Assembly: GCA_014773175.1 (NCBI GenBank)
Contig: VXCM01006074.1
Location: 42,631 to 106,630, forward strand
Direction: 5' to 3'
Source of the DNA: Lucifuga dentata
Taxonomy: Eukaryota > Chordata > Actinopteri > Ophidiiformes > Bythitidae
Length of the DNA: 64,000 nucleotides
Position numbers and translations under genes: made by a program. Position 1 is the stretch's first letter. The number at the start of each line of letters is the position of its first letter. Shown here in pieces: positions 43,943-55,011 of this stretch. The notes beneath the pieces were generated by a model. The model saw nothing but the letters and a program-made list of their open reading frames with translations, did not search any database and was not told where the DNA came from.

Positions 43943-44252
43943 GTATGTCAATGGCAAACAGTTATACACTATAGATAGTTAACTTGATGATCTATTTTGA
44001 CCTTTTATTTCATATTTTCTTTGTCACACAAGAAAAAATACCTTGTACACTTTAGCTGATAAGTTCCATTCACAAAGCTTGCTTTCACGGTGCTGCCATG
44101 TTAAGTAATGTCATACTAGTGAAGTCGGGGTAGATAATTTTGGTCTAAGTTTCCCAGTTGGAGCTGGGAAACTTCAAATGCCGTTCCAACGCATTTTTCC
44201 AAGTAGGAAGTCGGAAAAACCTGACTTCTGAGGTTCTCGAATGCAGCATAAG
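43943..44252 (+). mobile_element. dispersed MITE-like family, copy 3
   Basis: Shares with copy 2 (inverted) GTTATACACTATAGATAGTTA and with copy 1 GAAGTCGGGGTAGAT and TTTTTCCAAGTAGGAAGTCG, ending CGAATGCAGCATAAG. It lies between the Tc1 right end and the L2-like RT fragment. Confidence 0.6.
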
Positions 44253-44254
44253 AC

Positions 44255-44930
44255 CAACCTCAGTGGTCAGTTGGAGGTGCAGTCGTTGGTGTAGAAGGTG
44301 AAGAGAAGAGGAGAAAGCACACATCCCTGGGGGGTTGCTAGTGCTGAGGAAGAGAGGATCAGAGAGAAGGTTGCCCACTTTGACATGTTCCAGCTGGTGA
44401 GGAAGCTGGAGATCCACTGGCAGATGGAAGAGGAAATGTTGAACTCTACCAGTTTTTCCACAAGAGTTCAGGAATGATGGTGTTGAAAACAGAACTGAAG
44501 TCTATGAGAAGAACACAAGCATAGTTGTTGGGGCTGTCCAGGTGCTGCAGAATGTAGTGCAGAGCTAAGTTGATGGTACTGTCTGCAGACCTACTACCTC
44601 TGTAAGCAAACTGCAGGGGGTCCTGGAGGTCATCTGCAGCAGTTTTGAGGTGGTGCAGGATGAGTCTCTCCAAGCATTTCATGACTACAGAACTTAGAGC
44701 AACTGGTCTGTAGTCATTCATGCTGGAGATCTTCTGCTTTTTGGGGACCAGGATGATGACTGAACACTTAAAGCAGGCTGGCACGGTGCACTGTTCCAGG
44801 GACTGGTTGAAGAGGTCAGCCAAGATGGTGGAGAGCTGATCAGCACAGTGCCTGAGTGTAGTTGGAGAGACATGGTCAGGGCCAGCTTTCATGTTGAAGC
44901 ACCTAAATAGTCTGCAGCTTCTCCTTTGTG
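44255..44930 (-). pseudogene. L2-like LINE reverse transcriptase fragment
   Basis: From 44892 down: LADLFNQSLEQCTVPACFK, ILVPKKQKISSMNDYRPVA, DPLQFAYRGSRSADSTINLA and VLLIDFSSVFNTIIPE (first catalytic Asp), then after a frameshift near 44460 ATPQGCVLSPLLFTFYTND. It ends just before the YADD block, at the MITE copy. Both ends are lost. Confidence 0.8.
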
Positions 44931-45345
44931 CTGATTGGAGTTTTTCTGCTCATCTGACCCTCAGCTTACCTGTTCCCACACTGGGGTGCTCAGTTTGCTG
45001 ATGCACAAACTGAGTTGATCTGGTAAATGTGGAGAATCATGCTAACCTGTGTGCTTTCTGTCTCCACCTGCTGCTGTTTTTAGTTTTTGTGTGTTATTTT
45101 TGCCTTTGGTAATGCTTTTGTGTGTCCCCTGACAGACACTCAGATTGTTTGATTTTAACCCCTCGTGGCATGTTGTGTATTTCATATGGTTTTGTTTTGC
45201 CTCTTGGTTTGTTAATTTCCTGTCCTGTTTATTTGGCATTTATAATGTGTTAACTTTTGCAGTTTGTATTTTTTGTTTTTTCCTTTTGCTGGCCTGACGG
45301 TTTGTTTCTTCTCTGTTTAGAGCATTTCAGCTCTGTGAGCGTATA
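44931..45345. other. unannotated stretch, no gene seen
   Basis: T-rich on the + strand; no repeat or coding match recognised. Confidence 0.4.
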
Positions 45346-45422
45346 TGCATGAGAATGCATGGTGAGTATATGTAGTATATGTGGTGAGTATATATGTAGT
45401 GAGTATATATGGTGAGCTCCAC
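45346..45422. repeat. short minisatellite split by a LINE
   Basis: Degenerate units of GTGAGTATATGTAGT/GTGAGTATATATGGT repeat here and resume after the LINE at about 45860-45895 (GTGAACATATGTAGTGAGTA). The LINE at 45423 therefore sits inside the array. Confidence 0.7.
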
Positions 45423-45858
45423 ATCCCTACAGTTAGATTCCATGTCCAAAAAAGAGCGTGGATACAAGTGGCAGAAATGAGGTTCCTCCATAGGGTGTCC
45501 AGGCTCACTCTCAGGGACAGGTTGAGAAGTTCAGACATCCGGGAAAGACTCAGAGTAGAGCCGCTGCTCCTCCGCATTGAAAGGAGTCAGTTGAGGTGGT
45601 TCGGGTACCTAATAAGGATGCTCCGTGGTCGTCTCCCTAGGGAGGTCTTCCAGGCACATCCAAACTGGGAGGAGGCCCCGGGAAAGACCCAGGACATGCT
45701 GGAGGGATTATATCTCCCAGTTGCCCCAGGAGGAGTTGGAGGGCCTGGCCAGGGATAGGAAGTGTGGACCAGGCTGCTTAGTCTGCTGTCACTGCGACCC
45801 AGACCCAGATAAGCGGATGAAAATGGATGGATGGATGGATGGATGGATGGATGGATGG
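45423..45858 (+). mobile_element. LINE 3' end with GGAT tail, copy 1
   Basis: Encodes, across frameshifts, EMRFLHRVSRLTLRDRLRSS, EPLLLRIERSQLRWFGYLIR, LPREVFQAHP and a tail ending GATAAGCGGATGAAAATGG before (GGAT)n (45828-45858). It is the same family as 61865-62705. It is 5' truncated, as expected from target-primed reverse transcription. Clade is not resolved (RTE- or I-type). ATGGTGA on both sides may be the target duplication. Confidence 0.7.
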
Positions 45859-47385
45859 TGAACATATGTAGTGAGTATATTTGGTGAGCGTATGTGGCAC
45901 TCCCGGACACCCACAGCATCTTCTGTCTCCTTATTGGCCAGCCTCAGCCCAAAAGATCTTTTTCTTGATCACTGGGAGTAAATTTAACTGAACTTAAGAT
46001 TTTAGTTGTCAAAGATTTCAGTTCAATTTAATAAATGCCATTTTAATTGCTCTGATCTTACTTTACTTCACTACTTACTTACTTCAACCCTCCTACCACC
46101 ACTGGTGGGCCATCAGGGCCAGCAAGGCCTTCTCTGCTGCCTAGAGACTGTCAGAATCATTAAATTATATTTTTTATAATTTAACATATATTTTAATTAA
46201 TGCTATATGTATTTTACAAAGTTTGTTCCCATCAAATTATTATTAGCGTCATTTCATTGCTACTCTCTCGCTCAGTTGTGCTGCTTCCACACAGCACATA
46301 TAAATTAGAGCTTTTATCCAATCAGACTTTTCCACCTATGCTGTCTCCGGATAAAAAAAATCTAGCCTGAGACCTTCAGAATCTCCAGTGAATCCCCTCT
46401 GCTATTCAAGCAAATGGGACGATGTTGTTGATTGTCATATTCTTTAACCAATCAGATTTTGAGTTTGCCATGTTGGGAGTATTCTATTACAGGCCAGGGC
46501 CTTCCAGCTGGCCTTGGCCTACATCATCAGAGGGTCAGTTAGTGGAGGGCTGCATAAGCTATGCAGCGTACAGCCTGCCAAAATAAATAAATAAATAAAT
46601 ACAGCCTGCCAGAAGTTCATCAGAAGAAGAAGAGGGTTAGCTAACTGAAGTGAAACTAGTTAGCAGGTAACATATCATTATCTAATGCTTATTTAAACTT
46701 TCTTTCATGAGGTTTAGATTTTTAGATATAGTGCTTTATATTTTTTGTTGAGATTTTTACTTAGTCCTGTTGTTTTTTAACACACAATGGCTGAAGGAGG
46801 AGAAGAAATGGATTAACTGACAACTCTTTTTTCACATTTTGGAACTGAAACGCACCGATGTACTGTACAGCCATGTGGTTAAAATCCTTCTAAAGACAGA
46901 AAGGAGGATGAACTTTGTCTTCAGATGATGAGCAGGTTTGGTAAGTCTGATGGATTTTTATGTGGCTGGAATCTGTGGAGAAGCCTGTTGAATCTGATTG
47001 TGTTATTTGTGTTTTACAACATTTTTGCTTACTTGCTGGTCATATGAGTAAATGTGATGATTGTTGTGAGTTTGTTCTTGTTTCTTTGGTAATGACACTG
47101 ATTTAGGTTATGCCATGTTTATATGTGATGCAGCATCCTGTCATAATGCGTAATAATGCTACATCCTATTCATGTCTCTGCAGTCAGTGTGTTGTAACTG
47201 TCATAGGTGTTGATCCTCATGTTTAATCACTTTATTCCACTCGATAAAGGTTACTGTCACTGTGAATATGGGCTGGATACGTCCAATGACAACGATTCTG
47301 AGGTTATTCATTCTGAGGTTATTTGAAGGTGGTTTAATTGCAGGAGAATAGCACTGGAGGCTTAGGTATAAAATACATGGCCCAC
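45859..47385. other. AT-rich stretch with a possible MITE, no gene seen
   Basis: The segment about 46085-46565 has GGGCCATCAGGGCCAGCAAG near its left side and CCAGGGCCTTCCAGCTGGCC near its right, partly complementary, as in a degenerate short inverted-repeat transposon. An (AAAT)n run lies at about 46578-46600. The rest shows nothing recognisable. Confidence 0.35.
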
Positions 47386-47595
47386 CACTGCCTACCACAC
47401 ACCTATAACAATCCATCAACCCTCCTACTACATACCTACAACATCCATCAACCCTCCTACTACAGGATGGGGGGGTTGATGGGTGTTGTACAACAGCCAT
47501 CAACCCCCCATCACAAACCTACAACACCCATCACACACCTACCACACACCTACAACACCTATCAACCCTCCTGCCATTACACCAGTAATCATATG
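47386..47595. repeat. CCTACAACACCCATCA-type minisatellite with an inverted unit
   Basis: Degenerate 15-30 bp units with CTACAACA, CCATCAACCCTCC and CTACCACACA repeat. Near 47468-47510 one stretch is inverted, making a hairpin with about 20-nt arms, one mismatch, one indel and a TA loop. Confidence 0.8.
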
Positions 47596-47774
47596 TTTTA
47601 TCACTACCTCAGCTGAAAACAGCTTGTGTGTTAGGGAAAGTAGAGGTTGGTGATGCAGTTTGTGTTGTGTGGTCTGTGTTGGTGTGTGTTGTTGTGTGGT
47701 GTTTGTGTGTGTGTTGTGCTGTGTTGTTGTGAGGTATTGTGTTGGTGTGTGTTGTGTGTATAGCTACGTACTGA
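47596..47774. repeat. GT-rich low-complexity tract
   Basis: Irregular GTGTTGTG repeats (about 47660-47760). Frames across it are artefacts. Confidence 0.7.
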
Positions 47775-48250
47775 AGAGAGAACGATCGGAGATCAGACTT
47801 CTGAATGAACTTCATCACAGGCAGAAGTGTGTTTGTAGTGCTCCAGCTTGGTGATGATAGGCCAAGGTTTCTTGCTCTTGGGACCACCGAGTCTGTGCAC
47901 ACAGTGAAATGATGTTGTCAACGGTGTCTGGAGGGAGTTTTAGCTTGGAGATCATAAAGTCTTTTAGAAGAGTTTCTGGATCATCTGTGGATGGGTTTTC
48001 CGGCATTCCAGAGACTATTAAGTTGTCACGCATGCTCTGAGACTGAATGTCAAGTATTGTCTCATTTGTCTTCTTGTTTTCTTTGGCTAATGTCTGCTTT
48101 TTTGGTTAATAAATCCACCGTTGCTTTGAGTGATTTTTGGATTCCAGCCAATCTGTTTTTTCATAAGCAAAGTTGAGGCTTACCTCCACCTCTGTCGTTT
48201 GGAGATCCTCCGTGTCTGTAGAAGAATCTTTCTTCTTACGTTTAGAAGGA
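47775..48250 (-). pseudogene. LINE ORF1p-like fragment (L1/Tx1 type)
   Basis: The minus strand reads MRDNLIVSGMPENPSTDD and DFMISKLKLPPDTVDNIIS, the start of the ORF1p RRM, then in another frame a basic KLEHYK stretch. Upstream (48050-48180) KKADISQRKQEDK and similar suggest the coiled coil. It differs from the ORF1 at 38.8 kb. Confidence 0.6.
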
Positions 48251-48739
48251 TTGTTGTTGTCTCAGTGCCAGAGAAGCCATGCCTGAGCATTAGGCCTGGT
48301 AGTAGTGGTCAATATAATCTTCTAATTCCGCAATGTAATCCACCGTGGTTGGATCCGGGTATTACCACATCGACAGTGACTTGTCACGAAGGCTTTCCTT
48401 TTGTTGTGTTTGTTAACTTATTTGTTTTCTGTGGGTTTTTTTCTGTTATTATTTGTTGTACAGATTAATCTAGCTAGCAGTACACTGCCATGTGAGATCT
48501 CGCTCCCATCATTAGATCTCACGAGCGTTACGCCATCTGCCCCCATCAGTCTCCTGAACACTTTTTAATGGCTGTAGAGGAACTCGTGTTTCATCAGCTA
48601 ATCGCATACAGTGATCCCTGGTAGACACAAGCTCCTTACCACAGAGTGAACCACGAGTCTAATCTTAGGTGGTTTAAGGATCTCCCAGTTGACCATCATG
48701 TGAAGTAACAACCTTATTTTCTCTTCGTCCGTGTAAAAT
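48251..48739. other. unannotated stretch, no gene seen
   Basis: Between the ORF1-like fragment and the gypsy protease. It may be downstream gypsy pol, but no RT motif is readable. Confidence 0.35.
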
Positions 48740-49051
48740 CTACTGTTGAAACAGGAAGTGAAAGCTTTGTGAATAGCCAGAGCCTACGACAGGTGGCCCA
48801 TAGCAGTCTATGATGTAGAACTTTTGGGTGATAGACTTGTTCCCGTGTCTTGCTAACAGTTTGCTGTAGCCTTTTACTTTTAAAACATGCCCTCCATAGC
48901 TAGTGAGCTTGCACCTGTCAGTCAGCACTGGTGTGTTGGCAGGTATCATGTTTGCTTGAGCCCCTGTATCTAATTTGAAGTTCATCTTCTTATCATCTGG
49001 TCCAAGTCCAATGTCTGCATATGCACTATCCTCATCTCTGTCTTTTCTCAT
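48740..49051 (-). pseudogene. gypsy aspartic protease
   Basis: A 103-codon frame with NFKLDTGAQANMIP, the retropepsin active site DTG with its hydrophobic flanks, followed by GHVLKVKGYSKLLARHG. It overlaps the end of the gag frame. The expected second hydrophobic-Gly motif is not clear, and no RT follows. Confidence 0.75.
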
Positions 49052-49099
49052 CTTCCTCTTTTGTGGTTACAATGTCCACAAATAGCTCTGAGTCAGGGT

Positions 49100-49909
49100 T
49101 CTCATCATCCTCTTCAATGGAATGTATGTCTTTGTGCCTTGTTTTATTTGGCACCTGAGTCTTTGACCTGAATGCTCTTGCTTGCAGGTCTTGGTTGCAT
49201 TTGCGGCATTTCAAACATTGTTTTCCTTTAGCAGGGCATTCAGTTTGCTGGTTATGGTTCCCTCCGCAGGCATCGCAGTTTTTTTTCCCTTGTATTTGAG
49301 CCTTCCCATGGCTTGATAGCTCTGCCAACATCTTTAGCTGCTTTTGGCTTTCCCACCGTGTGGCGTATGGCGTGCACTTCATGGCTGTTGTTAGCCATAG
49401 CCTTTAGCTGAATTTGTGCTAGCTTGTGCGAACAGGCTATGTCAGTTGTCTTGTCTAAAGTTAGCTCTGGCCCTGGCTTAGCAGTTTTTCATGTACCTTT
49501 GGTGAGTTGGTAGTGAATACTATCCGATCCCTAACCATCTCTTCACTATTTGTATAGCCACAGTCTTTAACAAGCAGTTTAAGCTCCGTGACAAAATGCT
49601 CAAATGACTCACCGCTCCCTTGTCTTTCTTGTGAAACTTGTACCTGGCATATATGGGATTAGCTTTTGGTATCGGTTTCGGTGGTATGTTGTAAAACCAT
49701 TGTAGTATGTTTTTAGTACTGCAGCTTCTTTCTTTCTCCGTGAGATTCCAAGTGTTGCTTATGTCCCGTCCTTTATCTCCAACCCACAGCAGAAGGAAAC
49801 TGGACTTTTCCTCCTCATTTTTACTCCGAAGTGGGCCCTTAAACATCAAATCCCCATGTTGCTTAAATTGGCGCCATGCTTCTGGTAAATTGGATGAATC
49901 CCAGTCCAT
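49100..49909 (-). pseudogene. gypsy gag: capsid and nucleocapsid
   Basis: Capsid start MDWDSSNLPEAWRQFKQHGD and SSFLLLWVGDKGRDI (49909-49700), then ARYKFHKKDKGAVSH with a frameshift. Nucleocapsid has KKNCDACGGNHNQQTEC (C-x2-C-x3-H-x5-C, a variant knuckle) and CLKCRKC, a degenerate second knuckle. An acidic linker (DIHSIEEDDENPDSE) leads to protease. Stops and shifts near 49510 and 49385. Confidence 0.7.
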
Positions 49910-49993
49910 CCATGGGGTAGGAATGCCAAAAGTATCTTCTTTCTTTCGTCGGATGTCTCCTTAACAGAGCAGGTTCGTAGTCTAACTGCTTTA

Positions 49994-50004
49994 TTCTGAC
50001 ACCA
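49994..50004 (-). other. gypsy primer-binding site, tRNA-Leu type
   Basis: The minus strand reads TGGTGTCAGAA three bases after the LTR. From memory this matches the CCA-bearing 3' end of tRNA-Leu(CAG) for 11 bases, after which the match stops. Confidence 0.5.
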
Positions 50005-50007
50005 TGT

Positions 50008-50165
50008 TGTGACTTGCTAATCCTTACTAATAAATCCACTACGTGAGAGATCTGGGAGTCTGTGTGTTTATTCCACCATTGCTTGGTACACTACTAATCT
50101 GATATCCTTCTGACACTGAGTAGTTCCTGTGAAAATTATTCATGTCCGGTTCAGTGCTTTTCACA
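50008..50165 (-). repeat. gypsy 5' LTR (158 bp)
   Basis: On the + strand it reads TGTGACTTGC to GCTTTTCACA, giving TGTGA...TCACA inverted ends. It adjoins a primer-binding site on the correct side. It is short for an LTR but within the range of small gypsy LTRs. The far boundary rests on the inverted ends only. Confidence 0.55.
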
Positions 50166-50370
50166 ATAAGAGTCCTGCTTATGGGAGTAATAAACATTAC
50201 AATACCTACTAAACAATGTTTTTTTGTTTTTTTTTTTGCTGGGGTACATCATTAGGAGTGAGAAGCTTAGTTCATCAGACTAGTCTGACAGNTTTTTTTT
50301 TTTGCTGGGGTACATCATTAGGAGTGAGAAGCTTAGTTCATCAGACTAGTCTGACAGGATGAGCTGGCAG

Positions 50371-50418
50371 ACTACCCACTCAGGATGAGCTACCAGTAGC
50401 TCATCCTGAGTGGGTAGT
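50371..50418. repeat. perfect inverted repeat (22-nt arms, 4-nt loop)
   Basis: 50371-50392 and 50397-50418 are exact complements around CCAG. It lies about 80 bp after the N at 50292, next to a false duplication. Confidence 0.9.
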
Positions 50419-51693
50419 ACAAACTGTCAGAACACTGTACCAGGCCATACCAGCCAAGCTGTGCTCTCTGCATGGCATGGATGGTTCCACTGAAAGGGAA
50501 GGTCCTGGGAGAGGACGGACTGAGCAGGGCTTTAAGTCAGACATCCTACAGAGGCTGTAGAGCGCCTATTTAAACTTATTTTTTCTCTGCACTAGTAAAG
50601 GTCAAGTAAAGCTTTCTAATGCGTTGACCCATTTTGAAACATTATATTATTATTATATTATATTATATTATATTATGGTTTATTGACTGAAGGTTCATTC
50701 ACAGCTCAGAGGGATAATAATAATAATAATAATAATAAAAGGATGACATCTGAGACACCATGTTACTTGCACCAAATCACACTACAGTGGGATTTTTTTA
50801 ACTGTGAAATTTTTGATTTACATCAGCTGCTCTGGAATTATAGGTCAGTATATTTCTGCTGACATAAATAGAAAACTAAATTACTTCCTGATTCATTACG
50901 GAGCTTTAAACATGGCTCCTCTGTCTTCTATCTCCGTGTCACTTGTAATGTTGACACACATTTGAGCCAATCAGGTCCCCACTGCTTCGTCATGGCCTGA
51001 TGAGGGTGGAGAGCAGCTGAAAATCTGAGGTTTCAGCTCGCCTCAGCTGGAAAAGGAAGTAGACTGATGGCTTGGTATGATTCAGCCCCATAGAAGAACA
51101 AGGCCACGTTATATGTCACCTTAGTAGCACATGGTTTCACACCAACAACCGGCAGAGTAATGTACAATATATGTTAAGCTCTGAAATCACACCGTGGACG
51201 CTGGTGTGGATAATTCTGTAACACTTCAGTGCACTACATGAATGAGAAATAAGACAGAAGTTCATTATTATTGTTGGTTTTCACTCATACAGGTCGGTGG
51301 TGGAGTCCATGTCTTGGCTGATCTGCTTGTATGATGGTGAAGGAGAGAGCAGTGGAAGGAAGGGGAGGATGCCTGTTCTGCATCCCCTCCCCCCATGCTT
51401 TCTGCCTGATAGGAGACGTGCTGACACGCCTCCTCCCCCGCCATCACAATCCTACCACATCTGTCAGAAATGAATGGAGAGCAAGCTTCCAATCATTCCT
51501 CCTCTCAATGAAACCCCTTAATTAAATGGCATTTAATATTTCCTTCTTATGCTAATGTGGCAGATTGAAAAAGTAATCTTTTATGTCACTAAGTCGCTTT
51601 TGATTGACATGGAGCTAAATGCTGTACAGTGTATGTGTGAGCTGTTACAGCTCTTTAAATAAGCTCGTCAATACACTCACTGCAATGATGATG

Positions 51694-51735
51694 AGGAGGA
51701 GGAGGAGGAGGAGGAGGAGGAAGAGGATGAGGAAG
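51694..51735. repeat. (GAG)n microsatellite
   Basis: About 12 GAG/GAA/GAT triplets; the minus frame encodes poly-Ser. Confidence 0.9.
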
Positions 51736-52629
51736 GCTGCATGAATGTGTGTTTTATAAACTGTGGCTTAACATTTTGGTGCAGGTCACCAGAAGGTACA
51801 ATGAATATATCCTGTAGTTCAAGGCTAAATGTGTGCTGCCTGTGTATGTTTGAAAGAATGTGCACTCGTGTCTGTGTGCGTGCGTGCGTGTGTGATACTC
51901 TGTTTGCTTTCATACTATTTCCTTTATGAATTTATGTGGAAGCAGTTCACATGTATCGTATTTTCTTAATCAGCTGTGTACTCATGGCCAGCAGAAAGTG
52001 ATGTGTTTATGACGGCGTGACTGTGGAGTGCCTCACTGTAATGTACCTGTCACATTCTTGATATATGGCTGCATGTATATTTTAAGGTTCACCTGGCAAG
52101 CGCATCACCTGCAGTCTCTTTCTGTGGCACGATGATCAATCAGCGCTCCTTCTGTGATGCTTTTCAGGCAACCAGATCTGAAGATTTTATTTTATTCACT
52201 TATATTCATCAGTTTTATTGTTAAGTTGCATTTTTGCTAAAGAACACACAATGTATTGAGTGTGAAAGTGACACACACACACATTCACACACATAGGCAA
52301 ACACACACATGCACATGCACACACGCGTGGCCACGTGGAGTTCTGTGATGTGGACATTTCCAGATCTTTGCAGATTGGTCTTTGGCTGTGTTATTTGTGA
52401 GGAGGTAGGGTTGAATTTGAAGAATTTTATATTAAGGTTATCAAACATTAATCCTACATCTCTGATGTAACATTTACTTCTGTTTTGCAAACAGTATATG
52501 TCTTTGTATATCATCATGGAGACCTGCACACAGCAGTATCTGGTTATGATGTGAACAGGATAAAGAAAATCCTGTTGTGATCATGAAAATTTCATTTTGG
52601 AATTTCAGGTGGATATTTTGAATATTCCT

Positions 52630-53205
52630 GTAAAGGGCCATTCCAGTGATTTTGCATGTTTGAGCCCAATAAATATGACCTGCATAAAGATTACATTACT
52701 GTCAACCATTTCCCAAAATATGAAACTGGAGCAGTAAATATTAAAATTATTTTTCCTACCCATACTGCCATTGGTTCATTCCCGTATGCTATAAAAATCA
52801 ACTTGTAGAGACTTAAGACATGATTGAGACAAATAATCCATCACAGAGAACCAAACATCAGTCTTAGTTTTTGTTGAAGTTACTTAATTTAACTGATTCA
52901 ACACAAACATGCACAGAAGAAAATGTATGTCTCCACCAGGGAATATAGTCCCAAGAGAAGATGGCTTTAACCAAGAAATTAAAAATGACCTTGCCTACTA
53001 CAATCACATGTAAGTGTTAGCAGGTGAAACATTGAATTTTAAGGTGGGTACGGACCTTAATTTGAAAGATTAGGGGATTTGGCAAAATAACAGGAAAAGT
53101 AAAATATGGTTTAATGATTTTCAGTAACGTAACATGTACAGGTATGTGACTGTATTTATTGGGCTTAACCATGCAAAATCACCATTATTATCCTTTAAAT
53201 ACATA
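52630..53205. mobile_element. MITE with about 70-bp terminal inverted repeats
   Basis: Left GTGATTTTGCATGTTTGAGC plus CCAATAAATA (about 52642-52672) is the inverted match of right TATTTATTGGGCTTAACCAT plus GCAAAATCACC (about 53153-53183). Similarity continues inward to TTACATTACTG and CAGTAACGTAAC. Interior is AT-rich without coding. Ends are near TAAAGG on both sides; exact boundaries and target duplication are unclear. Confidence 0.6.
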
Positions 53206-53259
53206 AATATAATTTAGATGCTAATTGTAAGGATTCAAACAAGAAGCTTTAAGTTTTTT

Positions 53260-53261
<2 letters not shown>

Positions 53262-53301
<40 letters not shown>
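53262..53301. repeat. (AAT)n microsatellite
   Basis: About 13 ATA/TAA units just before the 3'-end-like block of a LINE at 53345. Confidence 0.9.
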
Positions 53302-53344
53302 TGTTATTACTGATGTTGATAGAAAAGATAAAGAAGATCATCTG

Positions 53345-54971
53345 ATTTAAAAAAGGAAATGGCTGTGGGAGGTTACTGCTACAAGCTGAGACCTGACCAA
53401 CCTCAGCTGGGTCACCTGAGTGAAGGTGTCTGATGTTGACAGACCTGAAACACCTATTGACCCACTATTGATGTGCTCTAGCTTAGCATCAGAAGATGGA
53501 TCATGACAACAACCTGAAGAAATCACTAAAATACCAGGAATGGACTGGTTGACAACTGAGAAAGGGCAGTGCCGACTGGTTGACAGCTGACAGCACAGAA
53601 AGACAGCAAACCTGGGACAGACTGAGTTAGCAGCCCTAACTACTACAAGCTACAGATCAAATAAGTGAAGAAACCCCCAGAGGAGCCAGTCAGACAACTA
53701 TGAGGTTACTGACTTACAGCACTGGACAAATAACAATGAGTATTGAATGTTTGTGCATGAAGATGTGCAACAACAAGATAGACCTGAAGATTTATCAGTC
53801 AAGGATAAAATGCAAGGAGAGAGTGCAAGCAAATAATGCACAGGTCAAGAACCTGGTGAGACAAAGGAGGAGCCAGGCCCCAGAAGCCCCCCACAGAGTC
53901 TAAAGCCACCACATGGTTCAAACAGTCCCCTCAAACAGGAAGTCCAAGAAGATGAGAATTAGATGGCCTCAAGCCTGGAAAACATCTGAGGTGCAGAAGT
54001 TTGATAAGGATGCAGACATGGTGCTGCAAGTAAAAGCTAAAGGGGATGTGGAGAGTAGGCTGTGAACTATGACAACCATCAGAGTAAGCATGGCCACTGA
54101 GAGGTTTGGTGTCGAGGAAACAAGAGAAGGCACACAACCATAAAACAGGAGCCAGACGGCAGCAAAAATCCACAACATTAGGAAAGAACTTAAATCCCTG
54201 AAGAAATACTGAAGAAGCAGTACAAGGCGGCAGGCACCAGTGGCAGAGCTTCGTCTCATGCTCAGAAAGAGGCTCCTAATCCTGTACAGAGATGAACAAC
54301 ATCGAAGGCTGAGGAACAAGAGGGCTAGGATTATCAACAATCCATTTGTGTTCACCAGGCAGTTCTTTACACAGAGGTGCAGCAGACACCTTACATAGTC
54401 CTTATTACCTCCTTATTCTAAGGAGTACCTTCATGGTACCTTCAGTGACCCCACCAGAAGCCAAGACTTAGGGGAGTACAAGGCAGTTATAAGACCGCCA
54501 GAGCCAACTGAGGCATTTGACCTGAGGGAGCCACTCCTGAAAAGAGTCCAGGATGTGGCAGTAAAGCAAAGTCCAGTTCAGTCCAACAACAAAACAAAGC
54601 AAGACCTCATAAAATGCCTAAGACTCTTACACTGGAGGATTACCAGGGTTGTCTAGAGAAGAGGCACCGTGGCATAGCAGTGGCAGTTTGCAGGAGGCGT
54701 GTGGATTGCTAAAGAGGAGGTCCAAGTCCATGAGCCAGTTCAGAATCATCTCTTTGCTCAGTGTTGAAGGGAAGATTTTCTTCAGCACTGTAGTTAAGAG
54801 ACTATCAACACCTCAGTCCAGAAAGGTGGCATTCCTGGAATAAAGGGTTGTGTGACGAAGGATGACATAACCAATCAGCAATCGCGCTACTTTCTCCTGA
54901 GGTGCAAGAATACAGCTGACACGCAGTGCGTGAAGAGGTCCGAGAGAGAAAGCTGCGGTAAAAAGACAGCG

Positions 54972-55011
<40 letters not shown>

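Larger units (their letters stand above)
48740..50165 (-). mobile_element. Ty3/gypsy element: LTR, primer site, gag and protease
   Basis: Reading downward: LTR (50008-50165), tRNA-Leu-type primer site (49994-50004), gag from about 49909, nucleocapsid (about 49250), protease (to 48740). RT, RNase H, integrase and the second LTR are absent. Gag has internal stops. It is a different subfamily from the gypsy piece at 11.7-12.2 kb. Confidence 0.75.
50166..52629. other. mostly unique stretch, microsatellites, possible conserved noncoding DNA
   Basis: Contains TATTA/ATTAT repeats (about 50640-50676), (AAT)n (about 50717-50738) and (CA)n (about 52269-52325). At 51500-51640 a run of AT-rich cores (CTTAATTAAATGG, TATGCTAATGTGG, TTGATTGACATGG) sits in non-repetitive sequence. 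No exon or ORF is convincing. Confidence 0.4.
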
